A stretch of 64,000 nucleotides of DNA from Deminuibacter soli (GCF_003412455.1 NZ_QTJU01000010.1:62001-126000); one strand, 5' to 3'; numbered from the stretch's first letter, positions 8,756 to 17,734 are shown. The notes: generated by a model from the sequence alone, not told the origin. Numbers and translations: made by a program.

Positions 8756-9940
8756 TTATTGTGCCGCAACAATGATCTTGTGTGTGCTGTGCGTTTTACC
8801 ATCGGCACTGATAATCTTCACGAAGTACATACCGTTTAACACATCGCTGCCATAACGGTATACAATATTCTGTCCGGCTACATCTACTTTTGTTACATAA
8901 GAACTGAACAGGTTACCCTTGATATCCATCAGCTGCACCGTATAGGCGCCTTTGGGTACATTCTTAAAGATCACGCTGAACTGCCCGTTGGTAACGGGAT
9001 TAGGCCATACGCTGATATTGGGATTGACGTCCTGCGCCGGTTGTATGGTTTTTACGGCCACGTCTTTATTCCGGTTTTCATACAGCAGGTTGCTGCTCGT
9101 TAAGTCAGATGCGCCGTACACCCCTTTAGAACCTGCAGCAGGCGTGGCTTTCAGCGAAGACATATCCAGCAGGTAGTAGCCCTTATCGTAAGTAACCGAG
9201 CTTAGTACCAGTTTATCGTTATCATCAACGGCAGCACCATTGGTGTAAAAGCCCTGCGGCAAACCTTGTATAGTGCCCTGCAGCGTAGCTTCCAGTTTGT
9301 TTACATCTATCTTAAACAGCTTGTTGTACATATCAATGAGGTACAGGAAACCATTCACATCAGCCACCATATCGCCGCCCCAGCTGTTCAGCGGCGTGTG
9401 CACAGACTGTGCACCGTTGGAAGCAGCGTCTTTCAAAGCCCCCAGTTCAGTAATCACCGGATGCTTGCCTGCCGTAAACGCAAACAGGTGGTTGCCGTTA
9501 TTGCTCAGGGCATAGCCACGGCCATCCACACCTATTGCCATGCGCGTAATATTGTTTTCTTCAGAGCCCGGTGTGGCAGGCGCAGGCAGTGGCAACGTAC
9601 CTATTTTCTCGGGGATATTACGGCCATTGGGCGTTACCACGTATAAATCATTCATGGGCAGCACCACAAAATACAGCTTGCCCGATGTGCGGTCATACGC
9701 ACAGGCAGCCACTTTGCTTACCCCGGTTGTATTCATCACCTTGTCGGTTACCGGCGCACGGCCCAATGCATCGCCGCCTGCACCACTGCCCAGGTCAACA
9801 GCACGGAACACGTTCCAGTTTAAACCGATAAGACTGTCTGAAGTTACCGCGTAAGCCACGGTTTGTGCATTGGCCACAGAAGCACACAGGCCAAAAGTTA
9901 AGGTGAGAGGAGCCAACAGTTTTGGTAAAAGTTTCCTCAT
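8756..9940 (-). CDS. Secreted beta-propeller-like protein with type IX sorting domain
   Basis: 394 residues. An N-terminal signal peptide (hydrophobic 8-25, likely cut after VANA) is followed by about 280 residues of repeated beta-strand sequence (KLYFVVLP, GRGYALSNNG, GFLYLIDMYNKLFKID), suggesting a WD/NHL-like propeller; this fold is inferred. The last 75 residues are a type IX secretion sorting domain: SVWPNPVTNGQFSV, YTVQLMDIKG, then NGMYFVKII and a K-x-V-like end. The protein should pass the outer membrane through the Por system and be held at or released from the cell surface. No neighbouring gene hints at a ligand. Confidence 0.85.
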   Translation of the reverse strand: MRKLLPKLLAPLTLTFGLCASVANAQTVAYAVTSDSLIGLNWNVFRAVDLGSGAGGDALGRAPVTDKVMNTTGVSKVAACAYDRTSGKLYFVVLPMNDLYVVTPNGRNIPEKIGTLPLPAPATPGSEENNITRMAIGVDGRGYALSNNGNHLFAFTAGKHPVITELGALKDAASNGAQSVHTPLNSWGGDMVADVNGFLYLIDMYNKLFKIDVNKLEATLQGTIQGLPQGFYTNGAAVDDNDKLVLSSVTYDKGYYLLDMSSLKATPAAGSKGVYGASDLTSSNLLYENRNKDVAVKTIQPAQDVNPNISVWPNPVTNGQFSVIFKNVPKGAYTVQLMDIKGNLFSSYVTKVDVAGQNIVYRYGSDVLNGMYFVKIISADGKTHSTHKIIVAAQ

Positions 9941-10267
9941 AATATAGTTAGTTTTTAGCCAATAAAAATTACGGCTTTTTTCGCAATCGGGACGTTTATT
10001 TTATTCAAAGCCAGTAATAAGCTTTAAGCTGATAACTTGTTTAGTTAAACCGTCAACGACGTTGAGTGTATACCACATTTCACGCAAAGATCGCAAGGGA
10101 GCAAGGCCGCAAAGGCAAACAGTTTTAATACGCTACGATCATGCACGACAGGGAACAGCTGCAAACTTGCTTGCAGTAAATCGCCTCGGCAATAAGTAGA
10201 AGTTATTGAATACCCGCTAAGATGATCTCGCTGTGTCGACTGTCGATTCCCGAATTGATTCACGGCT
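9941..10267. other. Intergenic region, mostly repeat remnants
   Basis: Between the sorting-domain protein start and the CHAD stop. It holds CGCAAAG/CGCAAGG words at about 10080-10110 and the composite 3' element at 10157-10257 described separately. A 72-codon reverse frame across this stretch has no protein-like composition and was not called. Confidence 0.6.
10157..10257 (-). repeat. Composite 3' element (boxes A, B, C) after the CHAD gene
   Basis: Read in the sense of the CHAD gene, the element starts 10 nt after the stop: box A with AATCGACAGTCGA and ATCTTAGCGGGTA, then box B (TTGCCGAGGCGATTTA), then box C (TTTGCAGCT). Same order and orientation as the copies after the GT-C, cmk and dapA genes. 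Confidence 0.75.
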
Positions 10268-11056
10268 TCACGCCGCCTGGCGGGAGAGCATTTCTTCTAT
10301 CTGGCGCTCGCGGTAGCGCATGGAGTGGTTGAGTTTTTCGGCGGCAATATTGAAATCTTTCTGCACATCAATATCCTGCGACAAATAAATCTGTTTTTGT
10401 GCAAAACTGTCGCGTATCATTTCAAGATCGTGCCACTGGCCTATCTGCTCCTGCAGTTTGTTGTAGTACGAAAGGGAAGGTTCTTTTTCAGCTGCTTCTT
10501 CCGGACGTATCCAGTTAATGGCATACAGCCATTGTTTAATGCGCTTGCGCAGTTCATGCCATTCAGTGGCAGGCAGGTCGCCGTTGGTCATTTCCTGCAG
10601 GTGTGCGTTCAGGTCTACAAAATATTGTTCTGCCAGAATTTCATTTGTACTGGCTACAAACGGTGCACTGTGTTCAATAATTTCCTTGAAATCGGCCTGG
10701 TAATGATCACTCCGCAGCCGGAATGCCATCATCATCTGTTCCAGCCGCAGGGCAGGAAAATAATGCTCCTGTATGGCCTTTAAACGATGTTTTTCGAGCC
10801 ATTGCTGTAATAGCTGGTACTCGCGTATTTCACCGGCCTCCTGGAATACTGCGCGAAGCAAATGAGCCGGGCGTTTGAGTTTTTGTTTGGGATATACCTG
10901 TTGCAGGAATTTTACTACGGCCCGCAGCTTTTTCATCTCCACCCTGAAGTCGTGCAGCGACGTATCATCACCATTCAGGTCAAAATCGTGCAGGTGGTTG
11001 AACACGTTTTTAACCCGTTGCGCAAAATACTTCTGTAAAGGTGTTTGCTGCTCCAT
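10268..11056 (-). CDS. CHAD domain protein
   Basis: 262 residues, all-helical, rich in His, Arg and Lys. The CHAD hallmark is near the start: DTSLHDFRVEMKKLRAVVKF (about 31-50), with the paired counterpart ATEWHELRKRIKQWLY at about 163-178. CHAD domains bind inorganic polyphosphate through these conserved basic residues; some are fused to a CYTH triphosphatase, but this copy stands alone. Its start lies one base after the RmlD-like gene's stop, so the two are almost certainly cotranscribed and may be translationally coupled. The biological link between them is unknown. Confidence 0.88.
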   Translation of the reverse strand: MEQQTPLQKYFAQRVKNVFNHLHDFDLNGDDTSLHDFRVEMKKLRAVVKFLQQVYPKQKLKRPAHLLRAVFQEAGEIREYQLLQQWLEKHRLKAIQEHYFPALRLEQMMMAFRLRSDHYQADFKEIIEHSAPFVASTNEILAEQYFVDLNAHLQEMTNGDLPATEWHELRKRIKQWLYAINWIRPEEAAEKEPSLSYYNKLQEQIGQWHDLEMIRDSFAQKQIYLSQDIDVQKDFNIAAEKLNHSMRYRERQIEEMLSRQAA

Positions 11057-11057
11057 A

Positions 11058-11951
11058 TCAGAAATAGTTAAAGCTGCGTGCGATGCCTTCTTTGCAGGTA
11101 ACCGGGCTATAACCCAGCTCCTGCCGGGCTTTGTCGATTTTTAACCCGGAACTTTTTGCGCGCTGTACCGGTTCTTTGAAGGTCTGCGCGCTCACTTCCT
11201 CAATCAGTGCCTTGTCAAGTCCCAGCACTTCGGCAGTGGTAACAGCCAGTTGGTAAGGCGTTACTACTTCGTCGCCTGCCAGGTGAAAAGGACCTGTCTT
11301 CAACTGCGTGGCAATGGCGTAAATACCGGCACACAAATCAAGCACGTACGTGGGTGTGCGGTATTGGTCGCCCACTACTTTAATGGACTGGCCTTTTGCC
11401 AAACTCTGCTGCACCCATTGAATAAAACTGGGGCGCATGCCCTCCCACAATTCGCCGTAAATAAACGCCGGGCGAACAATGCAGAAAGGCAAACCGCTCT
11501 GTTCTACCAGCTGCTCAGCCATCCACTTGGTGCGGCCGTAAAAATTCAGCGGTTCAGGGCGGGTATCTTCTGTATGCGGACCACCTTCACCAAAAATAAA
11601 GTCGGTCGATACATAGATAAAGTGAACGTTCTTCGATAACTCCACAGATGCTTCCAGCAGGTAATGCGTTGCCTCTACATTGTGCTGCAAACAGGTTTCC
11701 GGACGCAGCAGGCATTCATCGGGTTTGCTCATGGCAGCCGTATGAATTACACACTGCGGACGCACGGTTTTTATCAGCTCATTAACCGCATCCCTGCCCG
11801 TTAAATCAGCGGAGATATATTCAAAAACCTGTTTGCCCGGAATGCGGCATTCGTTACGGCCTGTAGCCCAAACCCGGAGCCCTTTCGCCGCCAGAAATAA
11901 CGTCAGATGCTGGCCTAAAAACCCATTTGCGCCCGTTACCAGAATGTTCAT
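11058..11951 (-). CDS. RmlD-like NAD(P)-dependent sugar-nucleotide reductase/SDR
   Basis: 297 residues, extended SDR fold. Rossmann motif GANGFLGQHL at about 7-16, conserved TAAMSKPDEC around 71-80, active-site STDFIFGE near 115, and catalytic YGRTK (Tyr/Lys) around 138. These features fit the dTDP-4-dehydrorhamnose reductase family, which reduces the 4-keto group of dTDP-sugars. No other rml genes are nearby, so the true substrate may differ; RmlD relatives also occur as methionine adenosyltransferase-beta-like proteins. First gene of a pair with CHAD. Confidence 0.85.
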   Translation of the reverse strand: MNILVTGANGFLGQHLTLFLAAKGLRVWATGRNECRIPGKQVFEYISADLTGRDAVNELIKTVRPQCVIHTAAMSKPDECLLRPETCLQHNVEATHYLLEASVELSKNVHFIYVSTDFIFGEGGPHTEDTRPEPLNFYGRTKWMAEQLVEQSGLPFCIVRPAFIYGELWEGMRPSFIQWVQQSLAKGQSIKVVGDQYRTPTYVLDLCAGIYAIATQLKTGPFHLAGDEVVTPYQLAVTTAEVLGLDKALIEEVSAQTFKEPVQRAKSSGLKIDKARQELGYSPVTCKEGIARSFNYF

Positions 11952-12297
11952 AATTCAATATAAGAAACGTTTGATGAATTACCCGCGGTTATGCCAAAAT
12001 ACCTGACATTTTGTACCCCGCTTAAGTGGCTGTATTACACAAAATATAGTGAATAAAAATAATATAATATTAATAATCAGTTAATTATTCAGCAACGCCC
12101 GGCCTACTTTATTGTACTTTAAGCTTTTATTAAGAAGTGAAAACCAGGCAATATCAATCAAAAAAGGCGTTATAGAATGCCTTGAAAAAACTCCGGCCAT
12201 AAAACCATCCAACCATAAAAAATGCTGCTTCCGGCAAATTGCACATTTTCAAATTCTCAGATTCTCTAATTAAAAAATCCCGCCTGGGCGGGACTTT
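11952..12297. other. A/T-rich intergenic region
   Basis: About 345 bp upstream of the RmlD-like gene. Contains an A/T-rich block at 12040-12090 and the terminator of the next gene at its right end; no small gene or clear promoter box was recognised. Confidence 0.5.
12272..12293 (-). terminator. Rho-independent terminator of the SRPBCC gene
   Basis: TCCCGCC and GGCGGGA pair across a TG loop, with a run of six A on the left that reads as a U-tract on the reverse strand. It follows the TAA at 12298-12300 directly. Confidence 0.85.
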
Positions 12298-12804
12298 TTA
12301 GTTAGAGACGAATTTCTTCAACCCCTCCAATCCTTTCTCCATCGTTGGACCCAATATCTTATCATTCATCATAGAGCCAAACCGCTCCCATGGATACCAT
12401 TTCAAATCCTGTTCAAAAAACCAGGTAACCGTAGTAGAAGTGCCTGCTGCATCGGGCGACAGCACAAAGCCACTGTGTTGTTCGTAACCGCGTGCGCTTC
12501 TCCAGGTAGTTAAAAACTGCTGTGCATCTGCCGCAGTAACCGTGATGGTAGTTGTACCAATTGCAGCAACAGACTGCACCGTTTTTCCATCCCCCTTTGT
12601 TACGGTAAGACCATTCTCCTTCACCCCTTCCATCCAGTTACCCCACTGGCTAATATCCCCCGCTGCAGCCATTACTTTGGCCGGCGGTTGCTTCAGGGTA
12701 ATTAACCTTGTCACCACCACCTTGGAAGAAAACAGCAGCCCTATACAGGTTGTCAACACAAACAAAACCACCAGGCTGATAAGCGCCAATTTTACAAAAC
12801 GCAT
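12298..12804 (-). CDS. Membrane-anchored SRPBCC (START/polyketide cyclase-like) protein
   Basis: 168 residues. A single hydrophobic helix (about 5-25) serves as membrane anchor or uncleaved signal. The rest is a START-like domain: TRLITLKQPPAKVMAAAGDISQWGNW (split here as the first strand and helix), central strands with TTTITVTAADAQQFL, then TWFFEQDLKWYPWERF and the long C-terminal helix GPTMEKGLEGLKKFV. Such domains bind hydrophobic ligands; none is indicated here. Single gene with its own terminator. Confidence 0.8.
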   Translation of the reverse strand: MRFVKLALISLVVLFVLTTCIGLLFSSKVVVTRLITLKQPPAKVMAAAGDISQWGNWMEGVKENGLTVTKGDGKTVQSVAAIGTTTITVTAADAQQFLTTWRSARGYEQHSGFVLSPDAAGTSTTVTWFFEQDLKWYPWERFGSMMNDKILGPTMEKGLEGLKKFVSN

Positions 12805-12937
12805 AAGAAAAAGTTTTTAGCTCAAGCTGTAAGCTTGTATATGTTTAATCAAATAGTTCAATTGTTCGATAGTTTAATAGTTTAAGGGTTTGACGTTTGA
12901 AGTTTAATGTTTGAAGTTTGACGTTTGAAGTTTATAG

Positions 12938-13003
12938 CCTCTACTGTGATGTCTCGATTCCGAATTTGCTATTCGCTAAATCACTCACGACTGACGTCTC
13001 ACG
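12938..13003 (-). repeat. 3' element box A (diverged, two units) after the ABC-2 permease
   Basis: In permease sense: CGTCAGTCGTGAGTGATTTA with GCGAATA, then ATTCGGAATCGAGAC. It lies 37 nt after the stop. From about 12845 to 12935 it is followed by low-complexity words of the GTTTGAAG/GTTCAATTG type, then box C-like AGCTTACAGCTT. Confidence 0.6.
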
Positions 13004-13040
13004 GAAAAACACTAAGTTCATTCACCAGTTCCTCCACCCA

Positions 13041-14147
13041 CTACTCCCACTTAAACACCTTAATCGCCACCCCATATACCACCACTCCCCAAATCAGCAA
13101 CACCCCGATATTCTGCCAGCAGCTGACCAGGCTTGCGCCTTCAAAAGCAATGTTGCGCATAGCAATATTGAAATGCGTTAACGGCAATGCCCTGCACAAA
13201 GGCTGCAGCCAGCCGGGAAAACTTTCTATCGGGAAAAAAGTGCCTGCCAGCAAAAACTGCGGCAGCGTAAGTATGTTGGCAAACAGGGGTATCACACTTT
13301 CATTTTTGGCTACACTGCTTACAATAAAACCGCCGCCCATAAATACGATGAGTGCAATAAAACTCAGCAGCATGATTTCAATAAAAGTGATAAAACCATT
13401 CACCAGGGTGAAATGAAAAAACAAAGTGCCGATGCCCACGATAATCACCGCAGTAAGCAGTTGGAACAATACCCTGCTCAACGCTTCCCCCATGATAATG
13501 TACGGGCGTGTAATGGGCGTTGCAAAAAAGCGTTTCAGCACCAGTTGCTGGCGCAGGTTGAAAAACAGGAACGCCACGCCGAATATAGACGCACTGAGCA
13601 ACGAAAAGCCCAGCTGTCCGGGTAAAATAAAATCAATGGAGCGGTATACGCGGCCGGGGATCTGTTGCACATGGGCATCAATTTGCGCAACTGTAGGTGC
13701 ATCGGGAAAGCGCTGTTGATCCAGTTCTTCCACAATACCCTTGAGGATAGACTGCAGTATCTGTATGTTCCTGGGGTTCACGGCCTCTGAAGTAGTCAGA
13801 TGTACCGTGTAAGCGGCATGGGCTGCACCGCCCTTCTGGATGTTAAGCACAGCAGTTAAACGGCCTTTTTCAAGATCTTCCCGGATAATTTCCCCGGATG
13901 CCTCCTTTACCCTGAAACCCGACTGGTACTTGATTTTCTGGTATATTTCGTTGGTGGTGTCGGTTTGCCTGGCAAATGCAATATCCAGCGAAACGCCCCC
14001 GCCTTTACCGAGAAAACCGAATACCAGTATAAATACCAGCGGAAAACCCAGACTGAAGAAAACCGCTGAAGGACTGCGAAAAATAGACCTGACACTGCCT
14101 TTCGTAATAGCTAACATGGCCCTCAGCTGGCTGTAATTCCCTTTCAT
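13041..14147 (-). CDS. ABC-2 type transporter permease
   Basis: 368 residues. One N-terminal helix (about 25-48, FFSLGFPLVFILVFGFLG), a periplasmic domain of roughly 130 residues, and five C-terminal helices between about 175 and 365. The segment SIFGVAFLFFNLRQQLVLKRFFATP is the standard ABC-2 permease region preceding the coupling helix. Family members export drugs, polysaccharides or lipids with a separate ATPase. No ATPase gene adjoins it, so either the partner is encoded elsewhere or it lay outside a now-broken operon. The 3' end carries the box A repeat. Confidence 0.85.
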   Translation of the reverse strand: MKGNYSQLRAMLAITKGSVRSIFRSPSAVFFSLGFPLVFILVFGFLGKGGGVSLDIAFARQTDTTNEIYQKIKYQSGFRVKEASGEIIREDLEKGRLTAVLNIQKGGAAHAAYTVHLTTSEAVNPRNIQILQSILKGIVEELDQQRFPDAPTVAQIDAHVQQIPGRVYRSIDFILPGQLGFSLLSASIFGVAFLFFNLRQQLVLKRFFATPITRPYIIMGEALSRVLFQLLTAVIIVGIGTLFFHFTLVNGFITFIEIMLLSFIALIVFMGGGFIVSSVAKNESVIPLFANILTLPQFLLAGTFFPIESFPGWLQPLCRALPLTHFNIAMRNIAFEGASLVSCWQNIGVLLIWGVVVYGVAIKVFKWE

Positions 14148-14211
14148 ACACGCTTATTAGAAGCGGCAAAACTATCTTTTTATTTCCCTGCTGCAAAAAA
14201 CAGTATCCCGT

Positions 14212-14263
14212 ATAAAAAAATATTCACCATCCGGGTACGCCTGGGCACCAGAATGGTGAATAT
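14212..14263 (-). terminator. Long-stem terminator of the lmo0937-like gene
   Basis: ATATTCACCAT (14220-14230) and ATGGTGAATAT (14253-14263) are perfect inverted repeats around a 22-nt loop. A run of A at about 14212-14219 gives a U-tract on the reverse strand. Confidence 0.75.
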
Positions 14264-14342
14264 GTTGTGTGTTCAATGTTTACTGCAGGGCCTTAACTGA
14301 TGTATGGTTATGTATGACTGCTGCCATGCCTCCGGTTGAAGG

Positions 14343-14498
14343 CTACACATTGGTTCCGCCGCGTATTAAGCCCAGTAACAGGGATATAACGGCAAGCACC
14401 AGCAGAATGTGTATTAAACCGGTTGCGCTGTATACGAAAAAGCCCAGCAACCATCCTATAATCAGTATTACGGCTAACAGATATAATATGCTTCTCAT
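14343..14498 (-). CDS. lmo0937 family small membrane protein
   Basis: 51 residues from the ATG at 14498 (MRSILYLLAVILII). Two membrane helices with the characteristic LGFFVYSATGLIHILLVLAV stretch between and into the second helix, ending LLLGLIRGG. This is the pattern of the lmo0937 family of tiny membrane proteins, often stress-induced and of unknown function. An upstream in-frame ATG would add ten residues without family support. Single gene with its own terminator. Confidence 0.8.
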   Translation of the reverse strand: MRSILYLLAVILIIGWLLGFFVYSATGLIHILLVLAVISLLLGLIRGGTNV

Positions 14499-14633
14499 AC
14501 AAATGGATTTAATTACCCTATCCTTCAAAAAAACTATGCCATCCCTGTTTTACCGTTTGTAATGCGCATTCTGTTCAGTAGAAACACTGTTCGCTGCGCA
14601 ATCATTTCCACAAAAGACTGTGTTTTCAGGGTT

Positions 14634-14641
14634 TAATTTTG
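14634..14641 (+). promoter_or_regulatory. Bacteroidota -7 box for the methyltransferase gene
   Basis: TAATTTTG fits TAnnTTTG, 60 bp before the ATG at 14702. A matching -33 TTTG is not clear. Confidence 0.4.
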
Positions 14642-14701
14642 TAGTTTCATATACGCATATGTTAAAGCATTGCCATTGTTTGCCCCATCAATCTGGTTAC
14701 C

Positions 14702-15559
14702 ATGCGCTCCTCCATCCGCGATTACAGCACTATCAGCCCAAGCGCCACCGGCCTGTTACTGGCCAAAGGTTTAACGCATATACCTTATGCCCGTGAAGCT
14801 GCCGAGCTTATATGGGGCAAACTGGGTTATGAACAGATGGCACAGAAAGCAGCTACACCCATATTCCTGAAACGACTGGTGCATTTTGAAAACCGTTACT
14901 GGACAGTAGACCAGCTGCTCATGGAATCGGGTATCAAAAACATTTTTGAAATAGGCGCCGGTTACTCCTTCCGCGGGTTGGCTATGACGGAAGACCCGTC
15001 TGTATTTTACATCGATTCAGACCTGCCCGAAATCATTTATTCCAAGCGGCGCATTGTTGACGAAATCAAGGCCACCCGCGATCTTTCGCGCGATAACCTG
15101 GTAGTGGCTGCCATCAATGCCCTCGATGCCAATGCCATGCTGCAGCAACTGGCCTTGCTGCCCGAAGGCCCGGTTGTTATACTCAACGAGGGTTTGCTGG
15201 TATACCTTAACGAACTGGAAAAACGCAAGCTGTGTGTAATTGTGCACAATGCACTGATGGAACGCGGCGGTTACTGGATAACAGGCGATATTTATATCAA
15301 AAAGAAAGGCGGCGCACCTGAACCTGATGATGCTACCGCACAATTTCTTGCCGCCCACAAAGTAGAAGAAAAGAAGTTCGACAGTTTCGAAGCAGCAGAA
15401 GTCTTCTTCAACGAATGTGGTTTCTCCATCGCCAAACGGCTCTCCGCTGCTCCCGAAAAACTCAGCTCCCTGCACCTCCTGCACACGCACGCCTATCCCA
15501 CCCAGGAAGAAGGTGCCCCGCAAAAAATACGCGAAACCTGGATGCTGAAATGCAAATGA
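14702..15559 (+). CDS. SAM-dependent methyltransferase, leucine carboxyl methyltransferase-like
   Basis: 285 residues. The SAM-binding region begins at about residue 80 with FEIGAGYSFRGLAM, followed by the acidic end of strand 2, VFYIDSDLPEII (about 101-112), a signature of the LCM (PF04072-like) group. LNEGLLVYLNELE around 165-177 corresponds to strand 4. Family members methylate carboxyl or other groups on proteins or small molecules; many bacterial ones take part in secondary metabolism, but no such cluster is present. Stands alone; convergent with the DNA-repair pair. Confidence 0.8.
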   Translation: MRSSIRDYSTISPSATGLLLAKGLTHIPYAREAAELIWGKLGYEQMAQKAATPIFLKRLVHFENRYWTVDQLLMESGIKNIFEIGAGYSFRGLAMTEDPSVFYIDSDLPEIIYSKRRIVDEIKATRDLSRDNLVVAAINALDANAMLQQLALLPEGPVVILNEGLLVYLNELEKRKLCVIVHNALMERGGYWITGDIYIKKKGGAPEPDDATAQFLAAHKVEEKKFDSFEAAEVFFNECGFSIAKRLSAAPEKLSSLHLLHTHAYPTQEEGAPQKIRETWMLKCK

Positions 15560-15690
15560 AAGCCGGTTTAAGGTTTAAGGTTTCAAGTTTAATGTTCATT
15601 CCCGACGGATGCATAAAGCCCGCATTCACTAATTGCCTATTCTCCAAAGGAGGTCCTATGGACACTATTCACAAGTGATCCCCTCACCAT

Positions 15691-16461
15691 TCACCGGCCC
15701 TCTGGCATTTTCTCCGGCAAATAACGCCAGTACCGCCGCGGCATGTGCTGCAGGTGTAAACGCGTATTCTTACGCGCCTTGATATTAACACTGCTGAAAT
15801 AACGCTGCCACAACTGCTGGTACAATTGTTCATTTTCATCATAAGCCTGTTGTATTGCAGATGCCTGAACCTGTTGTGAGAACTGCATCTGCACTGTGCT
15901 TACCTGTTTAAGATCGTAGTAAATGCCATACTTTCTCCTGCCGTCATAAATCACCCAGCGCTGATCGGCATAACGCTGCTCAAAATGCCGGCTGATCAAT
16001 GGCAGCACATTGTAGTCGGGCTCAGCAATGGCATAATACAAACCATCGCCGGTGAGCTGAAAACGGATGAACGCCTCCATGCGGTGCTTTTCACGGCGCA
16101 CCTTGCGGTCTGTTTGAATCACCGTGATCACCGAAGGGTGACTGTAATCCGTTTCTACCGGTTTCTGCTGTTTAAACGCATGCTGCATATACCGCAGCAA
16201 CACCGCATCTATCCCCTGCTGCTCGCTCAGGAAAGTATGATACACCGCATTGGCTGCATCAATGGAATTGCGCTGCACCAGCGACTGCCATACCCTGCGT
16301 GCCTTTGCTGCATTGGTTTGCACTGTATGCCTGCTGTGAAACATAGATAGATTGCAGGCATGCTCCTGTGCAAACTGCACATCCGCCAGCTTGTATTCAT
16401 ATATTTCAAATACAGCAGTAAGCCACCCTTCAAAACTGCCATCGTATAATACCATTACCAT
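15691..16461 (-). CDS. TIGR03915/DUF4130 family putative DNA repair protein
   Basis: 256 residues from the ATG at 16461 (MVMVLYDGSFEGWLTAVFEI). An upstream frame extension overlaps the radical-SAM gene and does not look like protein. The N-terminal LYDGSFEGWL, the central YMQHAFKQQKPVETDYSH and RKVRREKHRMEAFIRF, and the later PLISRHFEQRYADQRWVIYD, RKYGIYYD are the landmarks of the family that always accompanies a radical-SAM/helix-hairpin-helix protein. The start lies one base after that gene's stop, implying coupling. The role is predicted (DNA metabolism or repair) and no activity is established. Confidence 0.88.
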   Translation of the reverse strand: MVMVLYDGSFEGWLTAVFEIYEYKLADVQFAQEHACNLSMFHSRHTVQTNAAKARRVWQSLVQRNSIDAANAVYHTFLSEQQGIDAVLLRYMQHAFKQQKPVETDYSHPSVITVIQTDRKVRREKHRMEAFIRFQLTGDGLYYAIAEPDYNVLPLISRHFEQRYADQRWVIYDGRRKYGIYYDLKQVSTVQMQFSQQVQASAIQQAYDENEQLYQQLWQRYFSSVNIKARKNTRLHLQHMPRRYWRYLPEKMPEGR

Positions 16462-16462
16462 G

Positions 16463-17734
16463 TTAAAACAATTGTAGTTGTGGTGAAAAATTGGCTTGAT
16501 ACTTACTTTGCTGCATGCGTACAAGCTGTTCCCGCAACTGCGCAGCCGTGTAATCATGCCGCGGCATATGGCCCGATGGCAATGCAAGAAAGTATTTGGC
16601 CTTGTTGTAAGCAATGCCCAGCTTTTGCAGCAAATCTGCATTCACGCGGCTGTGTTGCCTGGCTGCTGCAATACGTTGGGCAGATTGTATCCCGATACCC
16701 GGCACCCGCATAATCAGTGATACATCGGCCTTGTTTACATCTACCGGGAACTGCTCCAGGTTGCGCAGCGCCCAGCTGAGTTTAGGGTCTATCTCCATAT
16801 CCAGGTGCGGGTAGGTTTCATTCACAATTTCGCGCACGTCAAATCCGTAATACCGCATCAGCCAGTCAGCCTGGTACAGCCGGTTTTCCCTGACCATAGG
16901 CACAGGCGTACCAATGGCCGGCAACCGGTTATCATGGCTGACAGGAACGTAACCGGAATAGTACACGCGTTTCAGCTGCAGCTTACGGTAAAACAAATGC
17001 GCCATGCCCAGTATTTGCCAGTCGTTTTCAGGTGTAGCGCCAATCACCATTTGCGTGCTTTGACCGGCAGGCGCAAACAAAGGCGTTTTGGCGATGCGTT
17101 TTTTCTCTGTCGCATAACCGTTGATCTGCTGCTGCAGGTACTGCATGGGCTGCAGCATATCGTTGCGTTTTTTATCAGGCGCCAGCAATTGTAAACTTTG
17201 CTCCGTAGGCATTTCCACGTTTATACTCAGCCTGTCTGCATACAAACCCGCTTCCTGCAGCAGGGCTTCACTGGCGCCGGGAATGGCTTTAAGATGGATA
17301 TAGCCGTTGAACTTGTGTTCCGTACGCAGCTTGCGCGCCACCAGCACCAGCCGCTCCATGGTATAGTCTGCATTTTTAAAAATGCCGGAGCTTAAAAACA
17401 ATCCTTCAATATAATTGCGGCGGTAAAAATTAATGGTGAGGTCAACCACTTCCTGCACGGTAAACGCCGCACGCTGAATATCATTGCTGCTGCGGCTTAC
17501 GCAATAGGCGCAGTTGTAAATGCAGAAATTGGTCAACAGTATTTTCAGCAGCGATACGCAACGGCCATCTTCTGTGTAGGCATGACAAATACCATTGCTG
17601 GCATTACCCAATCCTTTATTGTGGTTTTCTCTCTTGCTCCCGCTCGAAGCGCACGAAACATCGTATTTGGCAGCATCAGACAGTATGCTGAGCTTTTCCA
17701 TTATCCGGTCACTCACAGGCTTTTCATTTAGCAT
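16463..17734 (-). CDS. Putative DNA modification/repair radical SAM protein (TIGR03916)
   Basis: About 423 residues from the ATG at 17734 (MLNEKPVSDRIMEKL); an ATG at 17701 (MEKLSILSDAAKYD) is an equally good start, while the longer open frame upstream does not resemble the family. DAAKYDVSCASSGS at the N-terminus is typical. The radical-SAM cluster motif C-x3-C-x2-C is CIYNCAYC, at about residue 85. The C-terminus has a helix-hairpin-helix DNA-binding motif (MRVPGIGIQSAQRIAAAR). Upstream gene of a two-gene operon with the DUF4130 protein. The substrate is unknown; DNA is suggested by the helix-hairpin-helix. Confidence 0.9.
   Translation of the reverse strand: MLNEKPVSDRIMEKLSILSDAAKYDVSCASSGSKRENHNKGLGNASNGICHAYTEDGRCVSLLKILLTNFCIYNCAYCVSRSSNDIQRAAFTVQEVVDLTINFYRRNYIEGLFLSSGIFKNADYTMERLVLVARKLRTEHKFNGYIHLKAIPGASEALLQEAGLYADRLSINVEMPTEQSLQLLAPDKKRNDMLQPMQYLQQQINGYATEKKRIAKTPLFAPAGQSTQMVIGATPENDWQILGMAHLFYRKLQLKRVYYSGYVPVSHDNRLPAIGTPVPMVRENRLYQADWLMRYYGFDVREIVNETYPHLDMEIDPKLSWALRNLEQFPVDVNKADVSLIMRVPGIGIQSAQRIAAARQHSRVNADLLQKLGIAYNKAKYFLALPSGHMPRHDYTAAQLREQLVRMQQSKYQANFSPQLQLF

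Noticed and set aside
10045-10263. Reverse ORF of 72 codons after CHAD
   Set aside because: Covers the composite repeat and CGCAAAG words, so the reading frame is an accident of repeats.
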